Assembly: GCA_016125385.1 (NCBI GenBank)
Contig: WGLV01000005.1
Location: 142,869-206,868 of the forward strand
From: a bacterium
GTDB lineage: Bacteria > Hinthialibacterota > Hinthialibacteria > Hinthialibacterales > Hinthialibacteraceae
DNA: 64,000 bases
Direction of reading: 5' to 3'
Shown one piece after another: positions 1-8,190 of this stretch. The notes under the pieces are model-generated. The model ran no database searches and was not told the origin of the DNA. It was given only the letters and a program-made list of their open reading frames with translations. How positions within the stretch are numbered: the stretch's first letter is position 1; every line of letters starts with the position of its first letter. The position numbers were made by a program, and so were the translations under genes.

Positions 1-1339
1 CGGATTCCATCAGGCGGAAATCGGCGTTGTCCTGACGCAACAGCAGGCGATGCTCGGCGGAAGCGGTAAAGAGGCGATAGGGTTCCTCGCAGCCCTTGGT
101 GACGAGGTCGTCGGCCAGCACGCCGATGTAGGCCTCGTCGCGGCGCAGGATGAAGGGCGATTCGCCCCGGACCTTGAGCGCGGCGTTGATTCCAGCGATC
201 AGCCCCTGCGCCGCGGCTTCTTCGTACCCGGAGGTTCCATTGAGCTGACCCGCCATGTAGAGGCCTTCGAGGCGCTTGCTTTCAAGCCAGGGGTAGAGGT
301 CCTGCGGGTTGGAGAAGAAATATTCAACGGCGTAACCCGGTTTGACGATTCGAGCACGCTCGAGGCCGGGGATGGTGCGGATAAAGGCTTCCTGCACGTC
401 TTCCGGCAGACTGGTGGAGATTCCATTGGGATAGACGACGTTGCAGTCGACGCCTTCTGGTTCGATGAAGATCTGATGGGAGGTCTTGTCTGGGAATTTA
501 TGGATTTTGTCTTCGATCGACGGGCAGTAACGCGGTCCAACTCCCTTGATAACGCCGGAATACAGCGGGGATCGGTCGAGACCGCCGAGAATGGCCTCAT
601 GCGTGCTGGCGTTGGTGCGAGTGATATAGCAACAGATTTTATTCTGTACGGGCGCCTCGGGATGGTACGAAAACGGCGCAGGCGGTTCATCGCCCAGCTG
701 GCGGTCAAGAGAAGCGAAATCGATCGTGGAAGCATCAAGCCGCGCCGGGGTTCCGGTTTTGAGACGGCCCAGGTTGAAACCCAGCGCGGCAAGGCAATCG
801 GCGAGAACCTGAGAGGGGCTTTCACCGATACGGCCGCCGGCGACCTGTTGCAAACCGAAGTGCATGACGCCGCCGAGAAAGGTTCCCGGCGTGAGGATGA
901 CGGTTTTTCCGCGAAGATGATTGCCCTGCCGGTCGGAGACGCCGCACAGGCGGCCCTGTTCGATAAGCAGCGATGAACCTTCGCCGGAGAGCAGATCGAG
1001 ATGGGGAACCTCGCGGAGGATTTCGACCATGATCCGGCTGTAGGCGTCGCGGTCGGACTGGGCGCGAGGCGAACGCACCGCCGGGCCTTTGGAGGCGTTA
1101 AGCATTTTGAAATGGATGCCGGCGCGGTCTGCGACGCGCGCCATGACGCCGCCCAGCGCATCGATCTCACGCACGAGCTGGCCCTTGGCGACGCCGCCGA
1201 TGGCGGGATTGCATGACATGCGCGCCAGCGCGCTGGGATCGAAGGTCAACAAGGCGGTTTTGCAGCCCATGTTGGCGGAGGCGTGAGCGGCCTCACAACC
1301 GGCGTGTCCACCGCCAACAACGATGACGTCATACTCCAT
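1..1339 (-). CDS. mnmG: tRNA uridine-5-carboxymethylaminomethyl modification enzyme MnmG (partial)
   Basis: With MnmE, this FAD enzyme installs the cmnm5 group on wobble uridine 34 of certain tRNAs in the cytoplasm. The N-terminus shows the dinucleotide-binding loop VVGGGHAGCEAA at about residues 6-17, followed by the family blocks CNPAIGGVAKGQLVREID and GPAVRSPRAQSDR. At the left edge the frame reads AEHRLLLRQDNADFRL, a conserved MnmG stretch. About 446 residues are present of a usual 610-650, so the C-terminus that contacts MnmE and tRNA lies outside the window. The ATG at 1339 has GGAG about nine bases upstream. No MnmE gene is visible here. Confidence 0.96.
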   Translation of the reverse strand, partial: MEYDVIVVGGGHAGCEAAHASANMGCKTALLTFDPSALARMSCNPAIGGVAKGQLVREIDALGGVMARVADRAGIHFKMLNASKGPAVRSPRAQSDRDAYSRIMVEILREVPHLDLLSGEGSSLLIEQGRLCGVSDRQGNHLRGKTVILTPGTFLGGVMHFGLQQVAGGRIGESPSQVLADCLAALGFNLGRLKTGTPARLDASTIDFASLDRQLGDEPPAPFSYHPEAPVQNKICCYITRTNASTHEAILGGLDRSPLYSGVIKGVGPRYCPSIEDKIHKFPDKTSHQIFIEPEGVDCNVVYPNGISTSLPEDVQEAFIRTIPGLERARIVKPGYAVEYFFSNPQDLYPWLESKRLEGLYMAGQLNGTSGYEEAAAQGLIAGINAALKVRGESPFILRRDEAYIGVLADDLVTKGCEEPYRLFTASAEHRLLLRQDNADFRLMES

Positions 1340-1416
1340 CAGGAGAACTCCAGAGGCTAAACGATGTTTGTTTTAGTTGATATTCGAATTTCGAACGGAA
1401 TTCGCAAGGAGTGCTA

Positions 1417-1761
1417 TCATTGTGTTGAATGCATTTTAGACAGCTTGTTTTTTTGAGAAACAGGAACAAATTCGAGCACGACCTTTCTATTCAAAGCCGC
1501 CGCGATTCGGCGCAGCATGGAAAGCGAATGGCCCTCGTAATCCGCGTTTTCCAGCAGAACAATCACTGTGCGGCTGGTTCCTACTCTATCCGCCAATTCC
1601 TGTTGAGTGAGCCCCGCCTCTTTCCGTAAATCGCAGATGTTGCGCGCGATTTCAGCATTCGCCCGCTCTTGTTCAAGAAGGTCTTTCATCTCCGGGTCAT
1701 TATCTATATACCGGCGATGTAAGATTTCAACGCCATCCGTCGTTGGTTTCCGATCAGGCAC
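1417..1761 (-). CDS. HigA-like XRE-family antitoxin
   Basis: Short DNA-binding protein with a Cro/C1-type helix-turn-helix at about residues 45-95; the core reads LTQQELADRVGTSRTVI. It is encoded directly after a Gp49/HigB-type toxin, so it is most likely the antitoxin that binds the toxin and represses the operon. The N-terminal ~40 residues are charged and probably carry the toxin contact. Start is uncertain: a TTG at 1767 overlaps the toxin stop (TTGA), but the GTG at 1761 has GGAG eight bases upstream and is preferred. Length (114 aa) fits HigA-type antitoxins. The palindrome at 2150-2173 is the probable operator. Confidence 0.85.
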   Translation of the reverse strand: MPDRKPTTDGVEILHRRYIDNDPEMKDLLEQERANAEIARNICDLRKEAGLTQQELADRVGTSRTVIVLLENADYEGHSLSMLRRIAAALNRKVVLEFVPVSQKNKLSKMHSTQ

Positions 1762-1763
1762 GA

Positions 1764-2132
1764 TCAATTCTCCTCGTACGTATGCCGCAATGGGTTCTCC
1801 ATAAACAACTGTTTCCGTTTCATTGCACGCTCGATCTCGACCGGTGGAACTTTCTTTTCTTTTATCAGGCCATGAGAAACCACAATAGCCGCATCCCCAT
1901 GGAAGAAATACAACATCCGATACTGCACTCCCTGAAATGAGGCCCTTAATTCGTAAATTCCATCACGAAGATAATCCGCCTCAGGGCGGCGAATTTCATG
2001 ACCTAAAGCCTTCAAACGCTCGATTCGAACCAGGCATTTGAGTCTCGCCCGCTTTGGAAGTTCGTCCATCCAGTCCAACAATGGAATTGATTCATCATCT
2101 TCCCGATAAAACAGCAAGCGAATAACTGGCAT
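1764..2132 (-). CDS. HigB/Gp49-like RelE-superfamily toxin
   Basis: Phage-derived Gp49-like (PF05973-type) member of the RelE/HigB fold, expected to be a ribosome-dependent mRNA endonuclease. Hallmarks are IPLLDWMDELPKRARLKC, the block RRPEADYLRDGIYELRASF, and VQYRMLYFF followed by IVVSHGLIKEKKVPP. About 122 residues is a normal length. The ATG at 2132 is chosen because the predicted promoter would place the transcription start near 2144, where an in-frame TTG also occurs. It precedes the XRE antitoxin, the toxin-first order typical of HigBA. The pair lies next to the housekeeping gene mnmG, a common context for mobile stability modules. Confidence 0.87.
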   Translation of the reverse strand: MPVIRLLFYREDDESIPLLDWMDELPKRARLKCLVRIERLKALGHEIRRPEADYLRDGIYELRASFQGVQYRMLYFFHGDAAIVVSHGLIKEKKVPPVEIERAMKRKQLFMENPLRHTYEEN

Positions 2133-2149
2133 CGATTCGTTCAATTCGA

Positions 2150-2179
2150 TATTGTCGTAATATTACGACAATAAGTCAA
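2150..2179 (-). promoter_or_regulatory. HigBA promoter with a perfect 24-bp palindromic operator
   Basis: Positions 2150-2173 form a perfect 24-bp palindrome (half-site ATTGTCGTAAT). On the minus strand a -35 box TTGACT (2174-2179), a 17-base spacer and a -10-like GACAAT (2151-2156) overlap it, so a dimeric repressor bound here would block RNA polymerase. It lies immediately upstream of the toxin gene and fits autoregulation by the antitoxin or the toxin-antitoxin complex. Confidence 0.75.
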
Positions 2180-2214
2180 TAGGTTTCACACGAGATATAC
2201 GCAAGGTATTCCTG

Positions 2215-2790
2215 TTACTTTTTGGCCGGGATGGGACGGGTTTTGATCAGTATCTTGCGGTTCTCTTTCTGTTCGTTTTTCAATGTGACCATCGATTCGG
2301 TTTCATACACCAGCATGGGGATGCTGGTATACACCACGTAATGATTGAAGGGAATGATGAATTCGAAGGGATGGCTGGTTTCATAGACGAAGTAATAGCG
2401 ATTCTGTTGATCGACGCCGATATCGGAAACCGGCAAGGTGAGCTGGACGCGGATCAACAACTGTTTGGGTTCTCCCTTTGAGACGGCGGTGGGGTATTTG
2501 ATCTTGAGCTGGGGGAGATTGGTGGCCTTGGCGTCCACGACATCGTACTGAAGTTCCTGACGGGTTTTCATATCCTGCACGGTGACGACCTTGACGGGCG
2601 CGGCGAGGGTATCGCAATAGAATCCGCCGGATGGAAACAGGAATGTGGTGTTGCCCGCGAGGTTATCCGCGACGGTGTAGGTCAACTCGACGCGGCGATT
2701 GGTCAGATCAATGACCTCCATGGTGACATCGGCGAAAGAAGTGATACAAAACGCGGTCAGCGCCGTCAGAGCGAAAATGATTTTCTTCAT
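2215..2790 (-). CDS. Secreted protein of unknown function
   Basis: I do not recognise a family. A clear Sec signal peptide begins MKKIIFALTALTAFCITSFA, so the mature protein (about 170 aa) should be periplasmic or extracellular. The rest is beta-rich with alternating hydrophobic residues and no cysteine pair or catalytic motif I can identify. The ATG at 2790 has AAGGAG upstream at a normal distance. It is followed downstream by the HigBA pair and preceded by an M23 peptidase on the same strand, separated by 139 bases; no functional link can be shown. Confidence 0.7.
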   Translation of the reverse strand: MKKIIFALTALTAFCITSFADVTMEVIDLTNRRVELTYTVADNLAGNTTFLFPSGGFYCDTLAAPVKVVTVQDMKTRQELQYDVVDAKATNLPQLKIKYPTAVSKGEPKQLLIRVQLTLPVSDIGVDQQNRYYFVYETSHPFEFIIPFNHYVVYTSIPMLVYETESMVTLKNEQKENRKILIKTRPIPAKK

Positions 2791-2929
2791 GAGATATGAC
2801 TCCTTTTTTTATTCTTAACGGATTACCAAATTGAAAAGAACGGCTTTCTGATTTAATCGAAAGAGAATCGAATCCATCTAACGAAATCAGAATAGACGTC
2901 TCAAATCCTATTATAATCGCCGGTGTTTT

Positions 2930-4360
2930 TTACTCCACGATGACTTTCACCCGAGCAATCGCCATGACGCCGTTATTCGACTGACGCGCGGCGGTGACGA
3001 TGTATAATCCCAGCTTGTCGTAATGATGAGACACGGTAGCGAAGTCGTTTTGCGACCGGGTTTTGCCGAATGTTCCATCGCCAAAGTCGATGGCTTCGGC
3101 GCCGCCTTCCACACGGAAGGTTCTGACTTTGAAAAAGACTTCATCACCGGTTTTGATTCCCGTGGTGGGATAGCAGGCGAGGTTCATCGTGGGCGGGAGT
3201 TTCTCCACCGGATTTTGGGGATCGATGACCTGTATCACGCAGAAATCGACGTCTTCTCTCCCCTTGCCGTCACGGACGCGCAGGATTTCGGAATACGTTC
3301 CGGGACGGTCGTATACGCGTTTGACGATGGGGCCGGTCTGGACGCTTCCATCGATAAACTGCCACTGGTACGACTCGATACGGCCGCCATCGCAAATCGA
3401 CTCGGAACCATCGAGGCGAACGGGTTCGCCAACGGCGGCGAGGTGGTGAGGACGGGCGACCGCAAGCAACGAACCGGGATGTTCGCGCAGGTAGGTCTCC
3501 ATCATAAAAGGATAAGCATTGATGACGGCGCCGCGCTCATCTCGGATTTCGAAATGAAGGTGCGCCCAGCCGCCGGATGCGCCTTCCTTGCCAAGAACCC
3601 CGATCCAGTCGCCCTTATGGACGCGAACGCCAGGCCGGATATTCGGCAGGATGCGGGCGTGATGGGAATAACGGTACGTCCAGCCATTGTCTCCGCGAAG
3701 ATAGATCACATCGTACCGGGTAGATACCCACGGCATTTCTTTCACGATTGGCAAAACATCTTCGCCCGCCGAAAGGACTTCGCCGTCAGACGCGGCGAAG
3801 ACGCGCACCATACCGTCATAGCCGCCGAAATCGAGACCATAGTGATAGTAAACGCCTTTGCTCGCGGGAATCTCGTCTCCGTTTACGAATGATTCTTCGT
3901 TCGCCATCTGGGTATCGGAAGCGAACCAGCGCTGTTCAACGGGGTATGTGAACAGGTCAGGATCGACCAGCGGCGCATCGGGGTTCCAGAAACGCAGCCG
4001 CGCGGCGTTTTTCTCCGCATCGAAGTTCCAGACATTGCCGTGGATGGATCGGTCGACGAAACCGCGCGTGAGCGAGGCGTCTACCTTGACGCCATTGACG
4101 ATTCGCGGCATGGCGTAACGGGCCACCGGGATGACAGCCTGTTCACCGTCGATGGAAATCGAAACGGAGGCCTCGCGAACCGCGTCACGAAGCGTGTCAC
4201 GAGTTCCATGAATGGCGAGGAGCGTTATCTGCTTCTGTTCGCCGTTCGCCAGTTGGAATCCATATTCGCCGCCAACAGGGAGATCGACGATAACTGGTTG
4301 AGCGAAAGCCGTTTGAGAAAACAACAGTATGCTGTAAAGAAACAGGATGCACCGATTCAA
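2930..4360 (-). CDS. Secreted M23 (LytM-type) metallopeptidase with PKD domains
   Basis: Probable peptidoglycan endopeptidase or a LytM-type regulator acting outside the inner membrane. The start is taken as TTG at 4360: GGAGG lies just upstream and the product then begins with a clean signal peptide ending near TAFA. The M23 domain covers about residues 165-290, with the zinc ligands seen as HYGLD (H173, D177) and HLHFE (H267, H269). A PKD domain follows (about 305-390; typical SYQWQFIDGS and RVYDRPGTYS), then a second PKD-like module at the C-terminus (FGDGTF, HHYDKLGLY). PKD modules suggest carbohydrate or surface binding. A longer reading from 4429 lacks a ribosome binding site. Confidence 0.9.
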   Translation of the reverse strand: MNRCILFLYSILLFSQTAFAQPVIVDLPVGGEYGFQLANGEQKQITLLAIHGTRDTLRDAVREASVSISIDGEQAVIPVARYAMPRIVNGVKVDASLTRGFVDRSIHGNVWNFDAEKNAARLRFWNPDAPLVDPDLFTYPVEQRWFASDTQMANEESFVNGDEIPASKGVYYHYGLDFGGYDGMVRVFAASDGEVLSAGEDVLPIVKEMPWVSTRYDVIYLRGDNGWTYRYSHHARILPNIRPGVRVHKGDWIGVLGKEGASGGWAHLHFEIRDERGAVINAYPFMMETYLREHPGSLLAVARPHHLAAVGEPVRLDGSESICDGGRIESYQWQFIDGSVQTGPIVKRVYDRPGTYSEILRVRDGKGREDVDFCVIQVIDPQNPVEKLPPTMNLACYPTTGIKTGDEVFFKVRTFRVEGGAEAIDFGDGTFGKTRSQNDFATVSHHYDKLGLYIVTAARQSNNGVMAIARVKVIVE

Positions 4361-4615
4361 TGAATTCCTCCAGAATGATTGACAATCTACAAGCAATGTC
4401 TTCCATGCCCGCGCGAACGATTCTACCATTCGTTTATATTTGGCGCCAAAGTAATCTTCTTACGGAGCAACGCGAAACCTCTCTACCTGTTATTTTCATC
4501 GATTGCGCGCCTGCTCACTACCCGCAACACAAATTGGCAATAAATATCAGGCATCACCAACGACTCGATTTGAATGTCATGGGGCCGACGCCCATGAGAT
4601 CAGGAGGACTTCAAG

Positions 4616-5848
4616 ATGGCTCATCTGGCGATTTGCGGCGGGAAGCCCGTCCGGACGGAACCGTTTTCCGCCTGGCCGGTGTACGACGACCGCGAGAAAC
4701 AGGCGTTGATCGAAACGCTGGAAAGCCGTGAATGGGGGATCGGCTCGCCCAAAGTGGAAGCATTTGAACGAGAGTTCGCCGAGTTCTGCGGCGCGCGGTA
4801 CGCGATCAGCTGCACTAATGGCACCGACGCGATCTACATCGCTCTGCAGGCGCTGGGAATCGGGGCGGGCGATGAAGTCATTATTCCTCCCTATACGTTC
4901 ATCGCCACCGCGATCGGCGTGTTGATGTGTAATGCGGTTCCGGTGTTCGCCGATATTCACCCCCTGACGTATAACCTCGATCCGGCGTCGGTGAAAGAGA
5001 AAATCACGCCTCGCACCAGAGCGATCATCCCGGTGCATATCGCGGGCAACCCCGCCGACATGGACGGCATCATGGAGCTGGCGAAAGAACATGATCTGTT
5101 CGTACTGGAAGACAGCGCGCAGGCGCACGGTGCCGAATGGCGCGGGAAGCGGGTCGGTCCACTGGGCGATCTGGGTACGTTTTCGTTTCAGACATCCAAA
5201 AACCTTTCTTCCGGCGAAGGCGGCGCCATCGTCACCAATGACGAAGCGCTGTCAGAGCGAGTGCGTACTTTCGTGAATTGCGGCCGGGTCAAAGGCGGGG
5301 CGTGGTATGACCATCACGAACTGGCGGGCAACCACCGGTTGGGCGCCTTTCAGGCTGCGTTGCTGTCTGTGGGGCTTGAGCGCATCGACGATCAGATGAA
5401 GACGCGCGAAGATAACGCCGGTTATCTTCAAGGCCTGCTGGACGAGCTCGACGGCATCGACATGACCGGCGCGCATGCAGGAACCACGCGGCGGGTTCAT
5501 CACCTGGGCATTCTGCGATTCGGCAGCGAAGCGTTCGGCGGTTTATCGAAAAAGCGTTTTGTTGAAGCGCTTAACGCGGAAGGCATTGAATGCGCGGCGG
5601 GTTATCTGCCGCTGTATCATTATCATTATTTCAGACATTTCGCCGAGAAGACCCCGGCTTATGAATCGTTATATCAAGACCGGGTCGATTACGGCGTGGT
5701 GACGTGTCCCGTGACCGAGCGGATTTCAGCCGAGGAAGGCGTCTGGTTGTTTCAGGAGACCTTTCTGGGAAACACGCAAGACATGGACGACGTCGCCGCC
5801 GCTATCGCCAAAATTCAAAAACACGCCCACGAAGCGATTGAATCGTAA
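4616..5848 (+). CDS. DegT/DnrJ/EryC1/StrS-family PLP-dependent aminotransferase
   Basis: Fold-type I PLP enzyme of the family that makes amino sugars on nucleotide-sugar precursors. Seen: SCTNGTDAIYIALQALGI (PLP phosphate region), VIIPPYTFIATA, VLEDSAQAHGA with the PLP-ring aspartate D166, and the Schiff-base lysine K195 in FQTSKNLSSGEGG. Length (410 aa) fits the family, and AGGAGG precedes the ATG. The next gene, 11 bases downstream, is a sugar-1-phosphate nucleotidyltransferase, so the pair probably makes an activated amino sugar for surface glycans. The keto-sugar substrate cannot be told; some relatives instead act as dehydratases or AHBA synthases, but the lysine is present. Confidence 0.93.
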   Translation: MAHLAICGGKPVRTEPFSAWPVYDDREKQALIETLESREWGIGSPKVEAFEREFAEFCGARYAISCTNGTDAIYIALQALGIGAGDEVIIPPYTFIATAIGVLMCNAVPVFADIHPLTYNLDPASVKEKITPRTRAIIPVHIAGNPADMDGIMELAKEHDLFVLEDSAQAHGAEWRGKRVGPLGDLGTFSFQTSKNLSSGEGGAIVTNDEALSERVRTFVNCGRVKGGAWYDHHELAGNHRLGAFQAALLSVGLERIDDQMKTREDNAGYLQGLLDELDGIDMTGAHAGTTRRVHHLGILRFGSEAFGGLSKKRFVEALNAEGIECAAGYLPLYHYHYFRHFAEKTPAYESLYQDRVDYGVVTCPVTERISAEEGVWLFQETFLGNTQDMDDVAAAIAKIQKHAHEAIES

Positions 5849-5859
5849 AGGAGCGCATC

Positions 5860-7236
5860 ATGGCCGAAACCGCCGTCATCCTCGCCGCCGGACGCGGAAC
5901 CAAACTGTGGCCCTATGGCGACACCTGGGCCAAGGCGGCGTTGCCCATCGCCAACTGGCCGCTGATTCAATGGCAGATTGAAACCATGCAGGCCTGCGGC
6001 GTCCAGCGTTTTCTGGTGGTGACGGGCCATCACGACGGACAGGTGCGCGACGCGGTGTCGGGATTCGACAATGTGGAGTGCATCGATCAGTTGAAGCCGA
6101 ATGGAACCGCGGACGCGCTTTTGCACGCGCTGGATTATATCGATGACGAGACCTTTCTCGTCGTGTACGGCGATGTGCTGTTCGCCGAAGAAGACCTGCG
6201 CGCGCTGATGGACCGGGCCGGCGACGGCGAACCACCCGCCGCCATGGTTCAAGCGTTAAATGGCAAGCCGAGCGGCGAGTGGCTCTGCGCCAATCTGGAA
6301 GACGACTTCATCAAAACCATTCTGGGGCATCCACGCGAGGCGACGCACCGGCTGTGCGGAGTGTATGCGTTGACGCGCGACGTGGTTCCCTTCGTGGAGA
6401 ACAACCCCGGCCTGATGACTTCGGTGGAAGTGGGCGCTATGCCGCCGATGGAGATGGACCTCGCGGAGTCGATCAGCCGTTTCATTCAACGCGGCGGAGA
6501 AATGTTCGCTGTAGAAACGCGCGAAGCTTTTTTTGACATCGACAAGCCGTGGCATCTGCTCGACGCCAACTTCGGGTACCTTGGTTACCTCGGCGCCCGG
6601 CTGACGCAGAATGAAATCGCGGCCAGCGCCGTCATTGAAGACGGCGCCGAGATCGACGGATTCGTGGTGATGGGCGAAAATTCGTTCATCGGACGCGACG
6701 TCAAAATCAAAGGCAATCTGTGGCTGGGCGATCACAGCCGCATCGTCGACGGCGCCATCGTCGGCGCCAATTGCAGCATCGGTGAAAACACCATCGTGCG
6801 CGAATACTGCCGGATCGAAGATCACAGCAGCATCGGGCATCGCTGTGTGGTGGGGCACGCCGCCGAGTTCAGCGGCATTCTGATGGACGGAGCGTATTCG
6901 TTTCACTACGGCGAATACTGGGGCGTGATCGGACGATCAACCGACCTGGGCGCCGCGACGGTGTGCGGCAACCTGCGGTTTGACGATCAGCTCACCGCGC
7001 ATCGCGTCAAAGGGCGCCGCGAGGTTCCCGTCAGTGCGTCGGTCAATGCGGCGTTTCTAGGCGATTTTGTGCGAACCGGAGTCAATGCGATCATCATGCC
7101 GGGCGTTCGGGTGGGGGCGTACAGCGTGGTCGGCGCGGGCGTACTGCTCAGCGAAGACCTGCCCAACAACACGCTGGTTCACGCCGAGCAGACGCTCATC
7201 AAAAAACCGTGGGGGCCGGAACGATACGGGTGGTAG
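5860..7236 (+). CDS. GlmU-like sugar-1-phosphate nucleotidyltransferase with left-handed beta-helix domain
   Basis: An N-terminal nucleotidyltransferase domain (about 1-235) opens with AVILAAGRGTKLWPYGDTWAK, close to the GxGTxLxP...PK signature. The C-terminal half (about 245-440) has hexapeptide repeats of a left-handed beta-helix such as IGRDVKIKGNLWLGDHSRI, as in GlmU or related acetyltransferases. It probably makes an NDP-sugar; whether the helix domain acetylates is unknown. GGAG precedes the ATG, and the aminotransferase gene ends 11 bases before it. The motif is atypical (LWPYGDTWAKAALP rather than a canonical LRPLT...PKALLP), so the substrate may differ. The last 110 bases of the gene are duplicated at 7815-7930. 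Confidence 0.88.
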   Translation: MAETAVILAAGRGTKLWPYGDTWAKAALPIANWPLIQWQIETMQACGVQRFLVVTGHHDGQVRDAVSGFDNVECIDQLKPNGTADALLHALDYIDDETFLVVYGDVLFAEEDLRALMDRAGDGEPPAAMVQALNGKPSGEWLCANLEDDFIKTILGHPREATHRLCGVYALTRDVVPFVENNPGLMTSVEVGAMPPMEMDLAESISRFIQRGGEMFAVETREAFFDIDKPWHLLDANFGYLGYLGARLTQNEIAASAVIEDGAEIDGFVVMGENSFIGRDVKIKGNLWLGDHSRIVDGAIVGANCSIGENTIVREYCRIEDHSSIGHRCVVGHAAEFSGILMDGAYSFHYGEYWGVIGRSTDLGAATVCGNLRFDDQLTAHRVKGRREVPVSASVNAAFLGDFVRTGVNAIIMPGVRVGAYSVVGAGVLLSEDLPNNTLVHAEQTLIKKPWGPERYGW

Positions 7237-7242
7237 CGGGCG
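7127..7242 (+). repeat. Direct repeat copy A (3' end of the nucleotidyltransferase gene)
   Basis: This 116-base segment, covering the last codons and stop of the nucleotidyltransferase gene, recurs at 7815-7930 with three mismatches (113/116). Copy A belongs to the intact gene. The two copies flank a foreign-looking segment with a DUF2200 gene. Confidence 0.93.
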
Positions 7243-7321
7243 ACGCGGACAGGGTCCGCCGCCGAGTCTTTGGGCTGAATGCAACAAAAGCGCTGTTATA
7301 AGCAAGCCCCTAAACTCAGGC

Positions 7322-7793
7322 GTTAGACAACCCAGTGAAAGGCGTGCAAGACACATGAGCAAATTAAGCGACCACGACGAACGTATTCGCAAGATGACGT
7401 TTGCTTCAGTATACCCGCACTATGTTGCAAAAATTGAAAAGAAGGGGCGAACCAGGGAAGAGTTGCATCAAGTGATTTCATGGCTTACGGGCTACTGTAA
7501 CGAAGCAATTCTCCAGCACATCAAGGCGGCCTCGACTTTTGAAGAATTCTTTGCGCAGGCGAACGTGAACCACAACGCCCATCTGATTACTGGCGTGATT
7601 TGCGGCTATCGGGTTGAAGAGATTGAGAACCCGTTGACTCAGCGGGTCAGGTACCTGGACAAACTGGTCGATGAACTTGCGAAAGGCCGCAAGATCGAGA
7701 AGATCCTGCGTAGCGCGTAACACGCCGCGAGCAAATGTTAAAAACCGATGGCTTCCGCCAGTTAACGGCCAAAACAAAATGAGGCTGTCTAAC
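7322..7793 (+). mobile_element. Integron-cassette-like insert (remnant)
   Basis: The DUF2200 gene is bracketed by GTTAGAC at 7322-7328, matching the integron core GTTRRRY, and its exact reverse complement GTCTAAC at 7787-7793, matching RYYYAAC. The bases before the first site (CTAAACTCAGGCGTTAGAC) resemble the 3' end of an attC site. After the second site no complete attC follows; the duplicated end of the host gene begins 21 bases later, so any attC is truncated. No integrase gene is in the window. The interpretation as a cassette remnant is inference. Confidence 0.45.
7355..7720 (+). CDS. DUF2200-family protein
   Basis: A 121-residue cytoplasmic protein matching the DUF2200 family pattern: FASVYPHYVAKIEKKGRTREE near the N-terminus, WLTGY, then GVICGYRVEEIENPL and RYLDKLVDELAKGRKIEKIL. 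The biochemical function of this family is unknown. Base composition looks lower in GC than the flanking sugar-nucleotide gene. It sits alone inside the cassette-like insert between duplicated copies of the neighbouring gene's end, consistent with acquisition by transfer. The ATG at 7355 gives the family's usual N-terminus; an upstream extension in the same frame would run back into the host gene. Confidence 0.85.
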   Translation: MSKLSDHDERIRKMTFASVYPHYVAKIEKKGRTREELHQVISWLTGYCNEAILQHIKAASTFEEFFAQANVNHNAHLITGVICGYRVEEIENPLTQRVRYLDKLVDELAKGRKIEKILRSA

Positions 7794-7814
7794 AACAGCA
7801 TGAAACGGACGTCT

Positions 7815-7930
7815 TGGTCGGCGCGGGCGTACTGCTCAACGGAGACCTGCCCAACAACACGCTGGTTCACGCCGAGCAGACGCTCATCAAAAAACCGTGG
7901 GGGCCGGAACGATACGGATGGTAGCGGGCG
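7815..7930 (+). repeat. Direct repeat copy B (orphan duplicate of nucleotidyltransferase 3' end)
   Basis: Second copy of the 116-base segment at 7127-7242, with three substitutions. It has no attached gene body and its reading frame starts abruptly after GACGTCT, so it is a non-functional duplicate fragment that marks the right border of the insertion. Confidence 0.92.
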
Positions 7931-7934
7931 GCGA

Positions 7935-8174
7935 TTATCCATTCAGGCGGGATGATTCAGCCGCATCCACAAGGACCTTTTCGGTGGAGTGAGGTAAATC
8001 AACGGGGATAAAGTAATCTACCGGGAATAAATAATCTTCGCCCGATTCGTCGATCACTCGAATAAAGCCATCATTTTCCGCAGCTTTATCTGGTAACGAT
8101 TCATATAATTTCAACTTCTCAAGCGATGCCGGATAGTCATCATTTTTTATGCAAATGACAAATTTCTGATTCAT
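7935..8174 (-). CDS. Small conserved hypothetical protein (second gene of a two-gene unit)
   Basis: A 79-residue protein beginning MNQKFVICIKNDDYPASLEK, with the conserved-looking block FIRVIDESGEDYLFPVDYFI. I recognise this type as a common small bacterial hypothetical usually found beside the kind of protein encoded just upstream (8191-8412), but no function is established. The in-frame ATG at 8174 gives a better N-terminus than the one at 8183. No signal peptide or membrane segment. The two-gene, 16-base-spaced layout beside a foreign insert resembles a toxin-antitoxin-like or accessory module, which is inference. Confidence 0.72.
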   Translation of the reverse strand: MNQKFVICIKNDDYPASLEKLKLYESLPDKAAENDGFIRVIDESGEDYLFPVDYFIPVDLPHSTEKVLVDAAESSRLNG

Positions 8175-8190
8175 CACACCCAACCTGTTC

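Noticed and set aside
3023..3892. 289-codon open frame opposite the M23 peptidase
   Set aside because: The minus-strand frame has a signal peptide, catalytic motifs and a ribosome binding site; this frame has none.
6256..6906. Long minus-strand open frame in the nucleotidyltransferase gene
   Set aside because: Shadow of the GlmU-like gene, which has clear motifs on the plus strand.
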